Source: Solobacterium sp. | GTDB taxonomy: Bacteria; Bacillota_I; Bacilli_A; Erysipelotrichales; Erysipelotrichaceae | Direction: 5' to 3' | DNA length: 23,091 nucleotides | Assembly: GCA_016291725.1 (NCBI GenBank) | Contig: JAEEYJ010000203.1 | Span: 1 to 23,091 of the forward strand | Shown here: positions 1 through 6,906 of the stretch, piece by piece | How the letters are laid out: each line of letters starts with the position of its first letter | How positions within the stretch are numbered: position 1 is the first letter of the stretch | Program-made: the position numbers and the translations under genes | Notes under the pieces: model-generated | Database searches by the model: none | The model's input: only the letters and a program-made list of their open reading frames with translations | Told to the model about the DNA's origin: nothing

Positions 1-36
1 ATACAGCCACGATATGAGATACAGAAGGAGGCCGGT

Positions 37-570
37 ATGAACCGAGCAAAGGAACTGTTTCTGAAATACAGTGGAAACCGGTTCTATATGGATCGTGAAG
101 GTGACGGTGCAGAATATGACCGCTATCATGTTCCGAAGGAAACAGAGGAAATGTGGGCAGAAGAGTATATTTCCGCTTTTCTGTTGTCGGAAATGAATGG
201 CAGAGACGCAATCCGTGCGTACTCGACCGCAGCCGAACTGCTGAACCGCTTTGTACCGGATGAGAGGTGGACCGGGTGTCTGTATTATCCCCTCAGAGCG
301 GAGCACCTGGATGACGCAACGGCTCTGTATATGCTGCAGACGAGTTTCAGAATGGCAGATAGAGCTGCGAAAAAGCATCGGTTTTCCAAAGAAGACAGGG
401 ATACATACGTCCGGGAACTGAATGAGTACATACACTCGATCAAGACCAGAATAGAAGCAGGCACAATGACACGCTCGACAGACTATATGCCGCAGGAGTT
501 TTCCGATCCGGTATATACGGCAGACTATTTGAACAGCATTGCAGAGAAGTGGAACGGACTGTTTCACTGA
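37..570 (+). CDS. Hypothetical protein, all-helical, first gene of a seven-gene run
   Basis: I do not recognise this 177-residue protein. The start is well supported: AAGGAGG at 25-31 lies five bases before the ATG. There is no signal peptide or membrane segment, so it is probably cytosolic. The composition is charged and rich in Glu, Arg, Tyr and Met, and the middle (about residues 38-140) reads as a series of amphipathic helices. No catalytic motif is obvious. It is followed 25 bases later by an ASCH-domain gene and sits at the head of what looks like one operon reaching 4436. A TGA at 15-17 may be the end of a preceding gene outside the window. The function is open; co-transcription with a GyrI-like protein and a DNA glycosylase suggests, weakly, a stress-related role. 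Confidence 0.8.
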   Translation: MNRAKELFLKYSGNRFYMDREGDGAEYDRYHVPKETEEMWAEEYISAFLLSEMNGRDAIRAYSTAAELLNRFVPDERWTGCLYYPLRAEHLDDATALYMLQTSFRMADRAAKKHRFSKEDRDTYVRELNEYIHSIKTRIEAGTMTRSTDYMPQEFSDPVYTADYLNSIAEKWNGLFH

Positions 571-595
571 ATCAGCACAACACCGGTAAATACAT

Positions 596-1042
596 ATGAA
601 CAGAAACGGTATAGATACAGAAATCCTGGAGCACTGGCATTTTGAACTCTCGGAGCAAGCATGTAATTACTTGCTGCAGTTGGTGCTGGATGGGAAGAAA
701 CGGGCGACAGCGAGTAGTGTATACAGTTTCAAACTGCAGGGAATGAAGATCCCCGAGACAGGAGATCTGAGCGTGATAACGGACTGGAATGGTCATCCGC
801 GCTGTGTAATCCGCACGACAGCCGTAAGCATACTGCCTTACAAAGACATTACCTTTGAACTGGCAGCGCTGGAAGGCGAAGATGATACGCTGGATTCATG
901 GAGGCTGAATCACGAACGGTTCTTCCGGGAAGAAGGCAGGGAACTTGGTTATCCATTCACTGAGACTATGGATATCGTATTCGAGGAATTCGAAGTATTG
1001 GAAATAATGGAGTATCAACAGGAGGATGCAGATGGCATTTGA
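596..1042 (+). CDS. ASCH domain-containing protein
   Basis: This 148-residue protein matches the ASCH fold (PUA-like beta barrel) over most of its length. Visible hallmarks are the GKKRATAS segment near residues 33-40, a beta strand pattern around residues 55-80 (GDLSVITDWNGHPRCVI), and the C-terminal W-x4-H-x2-FF-x2-E block followed by an FTETMDIVFEEFEV strand. ASCH proteins bind RNA or nucleotides, and one member, E. coli YqfB, is an N4-acetylcytidine amidohydrolase. Which activity this protein has cannot be told from sequence. No good Shine-Dalgarno precedes the ATG, so translation may be weak or coupled to the upstream gene, which ends 25 bases earlier. The 3' end overlaps the GyrI-like gene by 11 bases, consistent with co-translation. 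Confidence 0.85.
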   Translation: MNRNGIDTEILEHWHFELSEQACNYLLQLVLDGKKRATASSVYSFKLQGMKIPETGDLSVITDWNGHPRCVIRTTAVSILPYKDITFELAALEGEDDTLDSWRLNHERFFREEGRELGYPFTETMDIVFEEFEVLEIMEYQQEDADGI

Positions 1043-1664
1043 TTTCAAAAAGGAATACAAGGAATTCTACATGCCGAAGAACATACCGGCCATCCTATCC
1101 GTGCCGAAAATGAACTATCTGGCTGTCAGGGGTCATGGTGATCCGAATCAGGAAGACGGTGAATACAAGCAGTCCATCGGATTGCTGTACGGAATAGCCT
1201 ACACGATTAAGATGAGCAGGAAAAGCGATCATGTGATGGACGGCTATTTCGATTTTGTTGTTCCTCCGCTGGAAGGATTCTGGTGGCAGGATGGAATCCA
1301 GGGTATAGATTACGCACACAAAGAAGACTTCAACTGGATCTCGGTTATCCGGCTGCCTGATTTTGTGACCAGGGAAGAATTTGACTGGGCAGTATCCGAA
1401 GCAACCATGAAAAAGAAAACGGATTTCTCAAAGGTGGAATTCTTTGTTTATGATGAAGGTCTCTGTGTCCAGTGCATGCACAATGGGCCTTACGACGATG
1501 AGCCGGCAACGGTATCTATGATGCACCGGTATATGGAAGAGCAGGGGTATGTACTGGATATTACAGCAAAGCGTCTGCACCACGAGATTTATCTGAGCGA
1601 TGCCAGAAAGACAGCGCCGGAGAAGATGAAAACCGTCATAAGGCATCCGGTCCGCAAAGCATAG
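1032..1664 (+). CDS. GyrI-like small-molecule-binding domain protein (possible cyclopropanoid hydrolase type)
   Basis: This 210-residue cytosolic protein belongs to the stand-alone GyrI-like (SOUL/AraC effector-binding) family common in Firmicutes. Family-typical blocks are visible: MAFDFKKEYKEFY at the N terminus, VPKMNYLAVRGHGDPN near residues 25-40, PPLEGFWWQDGI near residues 77-88, and LHHEIYLSDARKTAPEK near the C terminus. I chose the ATG at 1032 because GGAGG at 1021-1025 lies six bases before it; an ATG at 1026 is too close. GyrI-like folds bind cationic drugs, and members related to YtkR7 hydrolyse the cyclopropane ring of yatakemycin and CC-1065. Membership in the general family is firm, but the hydrolase activity is inference. 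An AlkD-like glycosylase gene follows after 32 bases. Confidence 0.87.
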   Translation: MAFDFKKEYKEFYMPKNIPAILSVPKMNYLAVRGHGDPNQEDGEYKQSIGLLYGIAYTIKMSRKSDHVMDGYFDFVVPPLEGFWWQDGIQGIDYAHKEDFNWISVIRLPDFVTREEFDWAVSEATMKKKTDFSKVEFFVYDEGLCVQCMHNGPYDDEPATVSMMHRYMEEQGYVLDITAKRLHHEIYLSDARKTAPEKMKTVIRHPVRKA

Positions 1665-1696
1665 GCGCATTGACGAAGCATAGCAGGAGAGAACAC

Positions 1697-2392
1697 ATGC
1701 TGGAGAAGGAAATACGGGACAGTCTTTTCCGTCTGCAGGACACGGAGTACAGAGACTTTCAGAGCCGGCTGATCCCCGGATATGACAAGGGTACGATGAT
1801 CGGTGTCCGGACACGGGAACTCAGACAATACGCCAAGCAGCTGTCGAAGCGGGAGGATATTGATGACTTTCTGCATGATCTTCCGCACCGCTGCTTTGAT
1901 GAGAACCAGCTGCACGCCTTCATTGTCTCCGAATTCAAGGACTGGAACCGCTGCATCGCCGAGGTCAACCGTTTTCTGCCCTATGTAAATAATTGGGCGA
2001 CCTGCGATCAGATGTCACCGACGGTTTTCCGCAAGCATCGGAAAGAACTGCTGGCAGAGATCGACAAATGGATTCAATCCGATAGAACGTATACAGTACG
2101 TTTCGGCGTAGGTATGATGATGCAGCACTTCCTGGATGAAGACTATGATCCGGCCTATCCGGAAACCGTCGCATCCATACACTCGGACGAATACTACGTA
2201 AATATGATGATTGCCTGGTACTTCGCTACAGCCCTGGCAAAGCAGTACAATACCGTGATTCCCTACATTGAAGAGCACAGGCTGGATGTGTGGACTCACA
2301 ACAAAACCATACAGAAGGCTGCAGAAAGCCGGCGCATTACCGCAGTACAGAAGGAATACCTGAAATCCTTGAAACGGAAGACGCAGAAATAG
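1697..2392 (+). CDS. DNA alkylation repair protein, AlkD-like DNA glycosylase
   Basis: This 231-residue all-helical protein fits the AlkD family of HEAT-repeat DNA glycosylases, which remove alkylated bases such as N3- and N7-alkylpurines without flipping them out of the helix. With the start at 1697, Trp100 and Asp104 (in NNWATCDQ), Arg135 (RFGVGMM) and Trp174 (IAWYFA) correspond in order and spacing to Trp109, Asp113, Arg148 and Trp187 of Bacillus cereus AlkD, so the active site appears intact. I prefer the ATG at 1697 (AGGAGA at 1685-1690, six-base gap) over an upstream TTG at 1670. Length is normal for the family. It lies between the GyrI-like gene and an unknown gene, apparently in one operon, and probably acts on chromosomal DNA damage. 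Confidence 0.9.
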   Translation: MLEKEIRDSLFRLQDTEYRDFQSRLIPGYDKGTMIGVRTRELRQYAKQLSKREDIDDFLHDLPHRCFDENQLHAFIVSEFKDWNRCIAEVNRFLPYVNNWATCDQMSPTVFRKHRKELLAEIDKWIQSDRTYTVRFGVGMMMQHFLDEDYDPAYPETVASIHSDEYYVNMMIAWYFATALAKQYNTVIPYIEEHRLDVWTHNKTIQKAAESRRITAVQKEYLKSLKRKTQK

Positions 2393-2403
2393 GAGAAACC
2401 AGC

Positions 2404-3075
2404 ATGGCATACATAAAGGATCAATACAGTGTGATCTACAACGGGAAACCTATCGGATCTTACTATATGTTCAGCGATGGCAAAGCATCCTATACAGCAG
2501 GCTGGGGCTGCCCCTGGGATCTCGGGGACGAACTGCAGTCCTATGGACTTGCAGAAGACATCAATGATTCCGCTCCGCTTCCGCTGTTCACTGGTCTGAT
2601 TCAGGATGTGTACAGAGTACCGGGGAGAAGGCAGATCATCTATGAAAATGGTCCTTTCCGGCTGGAACGGGAGCCACGAGAAACAAATGAGCGATATTCT
2701 GTCTATCGTCGCGCAGCGGAAGAAGGGGATCCTGACTATTCTCCGCTGAGGCATGATGCACCGCACCGTGAAGGACCGGGTACACCGGAAGATATGCGGG
2801 AGTGGGCATCCTGGTATGCTTTTGTCAAGATGGATGATGGCAACTACGGAGCGGAGCTCGATGAAGCATGGTGGTGGGGCGGCGGGCACAATGACGGCGG
2901 CACCATCCGGCGGATCATCCCCGAGGAATGGTTCGGCCTTCCGTATGACCGTTTCCTTGAGCAGGTTGTGACTCTCTGCGCAGCGGCGCATTACGGATTT
3001 ACAGCAGAGATGCTGAAGAAGAAGGACGGGCTGAAGGAATTCTTCGGTTTCAGCGAAGAAGGAACCAAAGAATAG
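2404..3075 (+). CDS. Hypothetical protein, Trp/Gly-rich, unknown family
   Basis: I cannot place this 223-residue protein. The start at 2404 is supported by AGGAGA (2391-2396) about seven bases upstream; a longer reading frame from 2290 would overlap the glycosylase gene and lacks a ribosome site. The protein opens with beta-rich sequence (YSVIYNGKPIGSYYMFSDG), has an acidic, proline-rich middle (about residues 85-130), and a striking patch EAWWWGGGHNDGGT near residues 154-167, followed by a predicted helix ending in a Lys/Glu-rich tail. No signal peptide or membrane span is present. It is one base upstream of the DUF1697 gene and likely co-transcribed with it. The WWWGGG patch looks like a ligand or partner surface, but that is only a guess. 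Confidence 0.8.
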   Translation: MAYIKDQYSVIYNGKPIGSYYMFSDGKASYTAGWGCPWDLGDELQSYGLAEDINDSAPLPLFTGLIQDVYRVPGRRQIIYENGPFRLEREPRETNERYSVYRRAAEEGDPDYSPLRHDAPHREGPGTPEDMREWASWYAFVKMDDGNYGAELDEAWWWGGGHNDGGTIRRIIPEEWFGLPYDRFLEQVVTLCAAAHYGFTAEMLKKKDGLKEFFGFSEEGTKE

Positions 3076-3076
3076 T

Positions 3077-3613
3077 ATGACGGAGTACGCAGCATTCCTC
3101 AGGGGCGTCAATATCGGCGGCAGGAACAAGATCAGCATGAAGGATCTGAAGCGGTTGTTTATTGATCTTGGTTTTTCCAATGTCTCTACTGTACTGAACA
3201 GTGGAAATGTCTGTTTCTCAAGCAGCTGCCTGGACAGGAAAGAGCTTTCTTCCCGGATCCGGGAAAGGATCCAGGAAGAGACCGGCGCATGGATTCCCGT
3301 ATACGTTGCAGAAGCAGAACAACTGCGGAGAGTACTGGAACATGCACCGGTGTGGTGGGGTACGGATCATAAAGGAATCTATGACAATCTAGTATTTATT
3401 CTGACGGATGAAAGACCGGAAGAGCTCTGTGCACAGATCGGTGAACCGTCTGCGGGATGGGAGCAGATCAGCATCTATGAGGACGTCATCTTCTGGAGCT
3501 TTGATCTCAGATACTATCAGAAATGCAATTGGTGGAAGAAGACAGCCGCAGGCGGCATAGCAGAAAAACTGACCATCCGAACAGCAAATACCATACGGAA
3601 AGTCTGCAGATAA
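3077..3613 (+). CDS. DUF1697 family protein
   Basis: This 178-residue protein is a standard-length DUF1697 member. The diagnostic N terminus YAAFLRGVNIGGRNKISMKDL is present, followed by the LGFSNVSTVLNSGNVCFSS strand pair, and a C-terminal W/R-rich segment with RTANTIRKV. The fold is a duplicated ferredoxin-like domain; the biochemical function is not known. It is cytosolic, with no signal or membrane segment. The ATG at 3077 begins one base after the stop codon of the previous gene, so translation is very probably coupled. The family turns up as single genes near small stress or detoxification enzymes, consistent with this operon, but no direct role can be assigned. Confidence 0.9.
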   Translation: MTEYAAFLRGVNIGGRNKISMKDLKRLFIDLGFSNVSTVLNSGNVCFSSSCLDRKELSSRIRERIQEETGAWIPVYVAEAEQLRRVLEHAPVWWGTDHKGIYDNLVFILTDERPEELCAQIGEPSAGWEQISIYEDVIFWSFDLRYYQKCNWWKKTAAGGIAEKLTIRTANTIRKVCR

Positions 3614-3635
3614 AGCATTGAATTGCGGAGGATAT

Positions 3636-4436
3636 ATGATGCAGAGAAAAGAACTGATTGCCGGCAACGGTACCGTAGTGTACTGGATGACAGATCCTAT
3701 CGACCACTCAAAGGATACTATGTTCTTTCTGCATGGACTGACGGCGGACCATACAATGTTCGAACAGCAGATGGAATACTTCAGCAGGAAATACAACATC
3801 ATTGCCTGGGATGCTCCGGCGCACGGTGAATCCCGGCCGTTCCGGGGTTTTACCTACGGCATTGCGGCTGAATGTGTAAAGATGATTCTGGATGATCATC
3901 ATATCCAGACAGCGATTCTGGTCGGTCAGTCCATGGGCGGCTTCATATCCCAGTCTGTGATCAGCCGGTATCCGGAGTACGTCAAGGTTTTCGTTTCAAT
4001 CGACTCTACACCTTACGGCGATTATTATTCCCGCTCGGATCAATGGTGGCTGCGCCAGGTCGAGTGGATGGCCATGCTGTATCCTCTGAAGATGCTGAAA
4101 AGCGCGATGGCAAAGCAGACAGCAGTGACGGAGAAGGGAAGAGACAACATGAATGCTATGCTAGCGCCGTACGGTAAGAAGGAACTGTGCCATCTGATGG
4201 GCATTGGCTTTGCCGGGTTCCTCGATGACAACCGACAGCTGGAGATTCCTTGTCCCGTCCTGCTCATTGTCGGAGAGAAGGACAGAACAGGCAAAGTGCT
4301 GAGCTACAACAAAGAGTGGGCAAAGCGGACCGGCTATCCGCTCATCTGGATAAAGAATGCAGCACACAATGCCAATGTGGACAATCCTGCAGAGGTAAAC
4401 AAAGCGATTGAATCTTTCCTGGAAAGTGCAGTATAA
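3636..4436 (+). CDS. Alpha/beta hydrolase
   Basis: This is a complete 266-residue alpha/beta-hydrolase fold enzyme. The oxyanion-hole segment FFLHGLTAD lies near residues 30-38, the WDAPAHGES strand near 58-66, and the nucleophile elbow GQSMGG places the catalytic Ser at residue 99. The acid is probably the Asp in VGEKDRTGKV and the base the His in NAAHNANVDNP, so the triad looks intact. The substrate (ester, lactone or similar) cannot be told. Two adjacent ATGs (3636, 3639) follow GGAGG at 3627-3631; either could be used, and a TTG at 3618 is unlikely. It is the last gene of the run and is followed by a terminator at 4510-4544. Epoxide-, lactone- or peroxidase-type subfamilies cannot be excluded. 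Confidence 0.9.
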   Translation: MMQRKELIAGNGTVVYWMTDPIDHSKDTMFFLHGLTADHTMFEQQMEYFSRKYNIIAWDAPAHGESRPFRGFTYGIAAECVKMILDDHHIQTAILVGQSMGGFISQSVISRYPEYVKVFVSIDSTPYGDYYSRSDQWWLRQVEWMAMLYPLKMLKSAMAKQTAVTEKGRDNMNAMLAPYGKKELCHLMGIGFAGFLDDNRQLEIPCPVLLIVGEKDRTGKVLSYNKEWAKRTGYPLIWIKNAAHNANVDNPAEVNKAIESFLESAV

Positions 4437-4449
4437 ATGTGCATATGAA

Positions 4450-4470
4450 TGCAGGAAAAGGCATCCTGCA
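4450..4470 (+). other. Hairpin in the 3' untranslated region of the first operon
   Basis: TGCAGGA (4450-4456) and TCCTGCA (4464-4470) form a perfect seven-base stem with a seven-base loop just after the alpha/beta hydrolase stop codon. No T-run follows, so it is not a terminator by itself. It may stabilise the transcript end upstream of the true terminator. Confidence 0.45.
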
Positions 4471-4509
4471 GTAGTGCATGAAATCCCGGTTTGAAAACAC
4501 ATACAATAC

Positions 4510-4544
4510 AGCAGATATTTCATATGGAATAATCTGCTTTTTTT
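4510..4544 (+). terminator. Rho-independent terminator of the first operon
   Basis: AGCAGAT (4510-4516) pairs with ATCTGCT (4532-4538). The stem continues inward with three more A-T pairs past a single bulged A at 4531, then a T-G and a C-G pair, closing a four-base loop. Seven consecutive T residues (4538-4544) follow. This fits an intrinsic terminator for the 37-4436 gene run and insulates it from the sugar operon. Confidence 0.75.
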
Positions 4545-4556
4545 CTTGCTGGATTA

Positions 4557-4584
4557 TTGACACAGAAAATGAAAACGCTATCAT
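4557..4584 (+). promoter_or_regulatory. Sigma-A-type promoter of the maltose-type operon
   Basis: A consensus -35 box TTGACA (4557-4562) and a -10 box TATCAT (4579-4584) are separated by 16 bases, giving an expected transcript start near 4590-4592. The -10 box lies within a cre site and the start point lies just upstream of a palindromic operator, so both would repress this promoter directly. Confidence 0.65.
4570..4583 (+). promoter_or_regulatory. Perfect cre (CcpA catabolite-repression) site
   Basis: TGAAAACGCTATCA matches the Bacillus-type cre consensus TGWAANCGNTNWCA at all 14 positions. It overlaps the -10 box of the operon promoter, a position where CcpA normally blocks RNA polymerase. 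This predicts repression of the regulator, transporter and GH13 genes when a preferred sugar is present. Confidence 0.75.
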
Positions 4585-4590
4585 AAAATT

Positions 4591-4623
4591 ATGGAAACGT
4601 TAACGGTAACGTTAACAGAATGA
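4591..4623 (+). CDS. Possible 10-codon leader ORF coupled to lacI
   Basis: An ATG at 4591 opens a short frame (METLTVTLTE) that stops with TGA at 4621-4623, one base before the ATG of the LacI-family gene. The predicted transcript start falls almost exactly on this ATG, so the mini-ORF could be translated as a leaderless message. The lacI gene itself has no Shine-Dalgarno, so coupling through this ORF would explain its translation. The frame also covers the operator, so it may be coincidental. Confidence 0.3.
   Translation: METLTVTLTE
4596..4613 (+). promoter_or_regulatory. Palindromic LacI-family operator at the transcript start
   Basis: AACGTTA (4596-4602) and TAACGTT (4607-4613) are perfect inverted arms around the four-base centre ACGG. 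The AAACGTT core and the position immediately downstream of the promoter and upstream of a LacI-family gene are typical of autoregulatory MalR-type operators. Binding of the downstream regulator is inferred from this arrangement. Confidence 0.65.
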
Positions 4624-4624
4624 T

Positions 4625-5650
4625 ATGGCGACAATAAAGGATATTGCAAAGCTATCGGGTTTCAGTATAGGTACTGTTTCGAGGGTAATCAATAACCGTG
4701 CTGACGTCAGTCCGGCAACGCGCGAAATCATTGAAAGAGTTATCCGTGAACAGAATTTTCAGCCTAATACCAATGCAAAGAGATTGAAGCAGACGATGTT
4801 TTCACCGGTTACGATCATTGTCAAAGGCATCGGCAATACGTTCCTGGAAGCAGTACTGGAGGAAATCCAGATCAACATGTATCTGCATGGGGAAAGCATC
4901 AACGTTACTTTCCTTGATGAAAGAGCCAACTGTGTAGCGGAAGCCGTGAAGATCATTGCAGCCCAGAATCCAAAGGGACTGATCTTCCTGGGCGGCAGCA
5001 TCAACAATTTCCGCAAAGATTTCAAAGCCGTGCAGGTACCGAGTGTACTGGTGACCGGCAATGCCTCCATGCTCGGCTACGACAATCTGTCCAGTTTCAC
5101 AACGGACGATTACCGGGCAGCTGCTGATGCAGTGGAGCATCTGGTCCAGGCAGGGCACCGTAGAATCGGCATCCTCGGCGGATATCCGGAAAGCTGGCCG
5201 GAGGATATCGGAGCGCTCCGGCTGTCCGGCGCTGTCAATGCACTCGAATCCGGACATGCTGATTTCGTCAAGGACCGCGACTATGAACCGTGTGCGTTCT
5301 CTTTGCAGGGAGGCTACAATGCAGTCCAGAAGCTGCTTCGCAGGACACCTGATCTGACTGCTTTGTTCGCCATCGGCGATCTTGTGGCTGTCGGTGCGCT
5401 GAAAGGGCTGCAGGATCAGGGATACGGTGTGCCCCGGGATATTTCTGTCATCGGCTTTGACGGAATACCGTTTGCCGGCTACACCAATCCGCGTCTGGCG
5501 ACCATCAAGCAGGATATCGCCCTGCTGGCAAAGAGTACTGTAGAGGACCTGCTGCTCAGGATGAACTACCAGCGGCCGGTACTGCACGAAACCATTCCAT
5601 ATTACTTCGTAGAAGGTGAAAGCATAGCTGTACGCCACAGTTCTGTGTAA
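4625..5650 (+). CDS. LacI-family transcriptional regulator (MalR-like)
   Basis: This 341-residue protein has a LacI-type helix-turn-helix at residues 4-23 (IKDIAKLSGFSIGTVSRVIN), the hinge region around residues 45-60, and a periplasmic-binding-like effector domain ending in the usual FDGIPFAGYTNPRLATI block. It should bind DNA as a dimer and release it on binding a sugar ligand. The operator at 4596-4613 directly upstream suggests autoregulation, and the AAACGTT core recurs at 12091, before the second transport operon. The ATPase gene starts 11 bases after its stop, so it is co-transcribed with the transporter it probably controls. No ribosome binding site precedes the ATG, which is unusual for this window. 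A maltose or maltodextrin inducer is inferred from the neighbours. Confidence 0.93.
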   Translation: MATIKDIAKLSGFSIGTVSRVINNRADVSPATREIIERVIREQNFQPNTNAKRLKQTMFSPVTIIVKGIGNTFLEAVLEEIQINMYLHGESINVTFLDERANCVAEAVKIIAAQNPKGLIFLGGSINNFRKDFKAVQVPSVLVTGNASMLGYDNLSSFTTDDYRAAADAVEHLVQAGHRRIGILGGYPESWPEDIGALRLSGAVNALESGHADFVKDRDYEPCAFSLQGGYNAVQKLLRRTPDLTALFAIGDLVAVGALKGLQDQGYGVPRDISVIGFDGIPFAGYTNPRLATIKQDIALLAKSTVEDLLLRMNYQRPVLHETIPYYFVEGESIAVRHSSV

Positions 5651-5661
5651 AGGGGGACATT

Positions 5662-6852
5662 ATGGCAACAATCAGTTTAAGACACATCCAGAAGATCTAT
5701 CCGCATGCTGCTGAAGACAAAAAGAAGAAGAAAAAGGGCGATGAACCCCAGCATAGGAAAAACAACCTGAAAATCACCGATGAAGGTGTTGTTGCGGTAG
5801 ATGACTTCAACCTTGAGGTCGCGGACAAGGAATTCATTGTTTTCGTCGGCCCTTCCGGCTGCGGCAAATCCACGACACTTCGTATGGTTGCCGGACTGGA
5901 GGACATTACCAGAGGTGATCTGCTGATCGACGGTGTACGCATGAACGATGTGGAACCGAAGGACAGGGATATTGCCATGGTCTTCCAGAACTACGCACTG
6001 TATCCGCATATGACGGTCCGCCAGAATCTGGAATTCCCGCTGGAACTGCGCAAGGTTCCGAAGGACCGGATGAAAAAGCAGGTCGATGAAGCTGCTGAGA
6101 TTCTGGGCATTACGGAATATCTCGAAAGAAAGCCGAAGGCGCTTTCCGGCGGACAGAGACAGCGTGTAGCGATCGGACGTGCCATTGTACGTGAACCGAA
6201 GGTACTGCTCATGGATGAACCGCTGTCCAACCTGGATGCCAAGCTGAGGAACCAGATGCGAGCAGAGATCATCAAGCTCAGGCAGAGGATCAACTCGACA
6301 TTCATCTATGTAACCCATGACCAGACGGAAGCGATGACGCTGGGTGACAGAATCGTCATTATGAAGGATGGTGAAATCCAGCAGATCGGCACACCGCAGG
6401 AAGTGTTCAACAAGCCTGTCAATACCTTTGTTGCCGGATTCATCGGAATGCCGCAGATGAACTTCTACGACGGACATCTGAAGATCAAGGACGGCAAGTA
6501 TATCATTGATGTCCTTGGTGCTGAGATTACACCTTCCGAGGACAAGCAGGAGCGTTTGAGGGAGAGGAATACACCGGAGATGGATGTTCTCGTCGGTGCA
6601 AGACCGGAGCATATTACCCTGAATGAAACCGAAGGCGCGATGATTGAAGGAACGGTTGATGTCAGTGAAATGATGGGCAGTTCCGTACATATTCACTTGA
6701 ATACCGGCGGCAAGGACAGCATCATCATTGTCCCGACACTGGATCTCGGCGATCAGCAGCTGACCTATGGCTCCAAGGTCAGGTTCACATTCGCTCCGAA
6801 CGTTGTCCATATGTTTGATCCGGAGACAACCGAAAACCTGGAATACCGTTAA
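5662..6852 (+). CDS. msmX: Sugar ABC transporter ATP-binding protein, MsmX/MalK/UgpC type
   Basis: This 396-residue ATPase powers carbohydrate import. Walker A GPSGCGKST is at residues 63-71, the Q-loop at VFQN (about 107-110), the signature LSGGQ at 161-165, Walker B VLLMDEP at 181-187 and the switch His at 219. A C-terminal MalK-type regulatory (TOBE) domain follows from about residue 240. Compared with a minimal MalK there is a lysine-rich insert at about residues 16-40 (a run of six Lys at 20-25) between the first strand and the A-loop region; similar inserts occur in other anaerobic Firmicute MsmX proteins. It follows the regulator by 11 bases with GGGGGA as ribosome site. Such ATPases often serve several sugar importers, so it need not be exclusive to the adjacent MalEFG set. 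Confidence 0.93.
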   Translation: MATISLRHIQKIYPHAAEDKKKKKKGDEPQHRKNNLKITDEGVVAVDDFNLEVADKEFIVFVGPSGCGKSTTLRMVAGLEDITRGDLLIDGVRMNDVEPKDRDIAMVFQNYALYPHMTVRQNLEFPLELRKVPKDRMKKQVDEAAEILGITEYLERKPKALSGGQRQRVAIGRAIVREPKVLLMDEPLSNLDAKLRNQMRAEIIKLRQRINSTFIYVTHDQTEAMTLGDRIVIMKDGEIQQIGTPQEVFNKPVNTFVAGFIGMPQMNFYDGHLKIKDGKYIIDVLGAEITPSEDKQERLRERNTPEMDVLVGARPEHITLNETEGAMIEGTVDVSEMMGSSVHIHLNTGGKDSIIIVPTLDLGDQQLTYGSKVRFTFAPNVVHMFDPETTENLEYR

Positions 6853-6861
6853 GGTGCTGAA

Positions 6862-6877
6862 CGGTCTGAACAGACCG
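6862..6877 (+). other. Intercistronic hairpin upstream of the malE-like gene
   Basis: CGGTCTG (6862-6868) and CAGACCG (6871-6877) are perfect inverted arms, forming a six-pair stem with a four-base loop just before the ribosome site of the binding-protein gene. No T-run follows. It may protect the 5' end of a processed malE transcript. Confidence 0.5.
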
Positions 6878-6906
6878 GTGCACATACAATCTGTTTAGGA
6901 GGAAAG

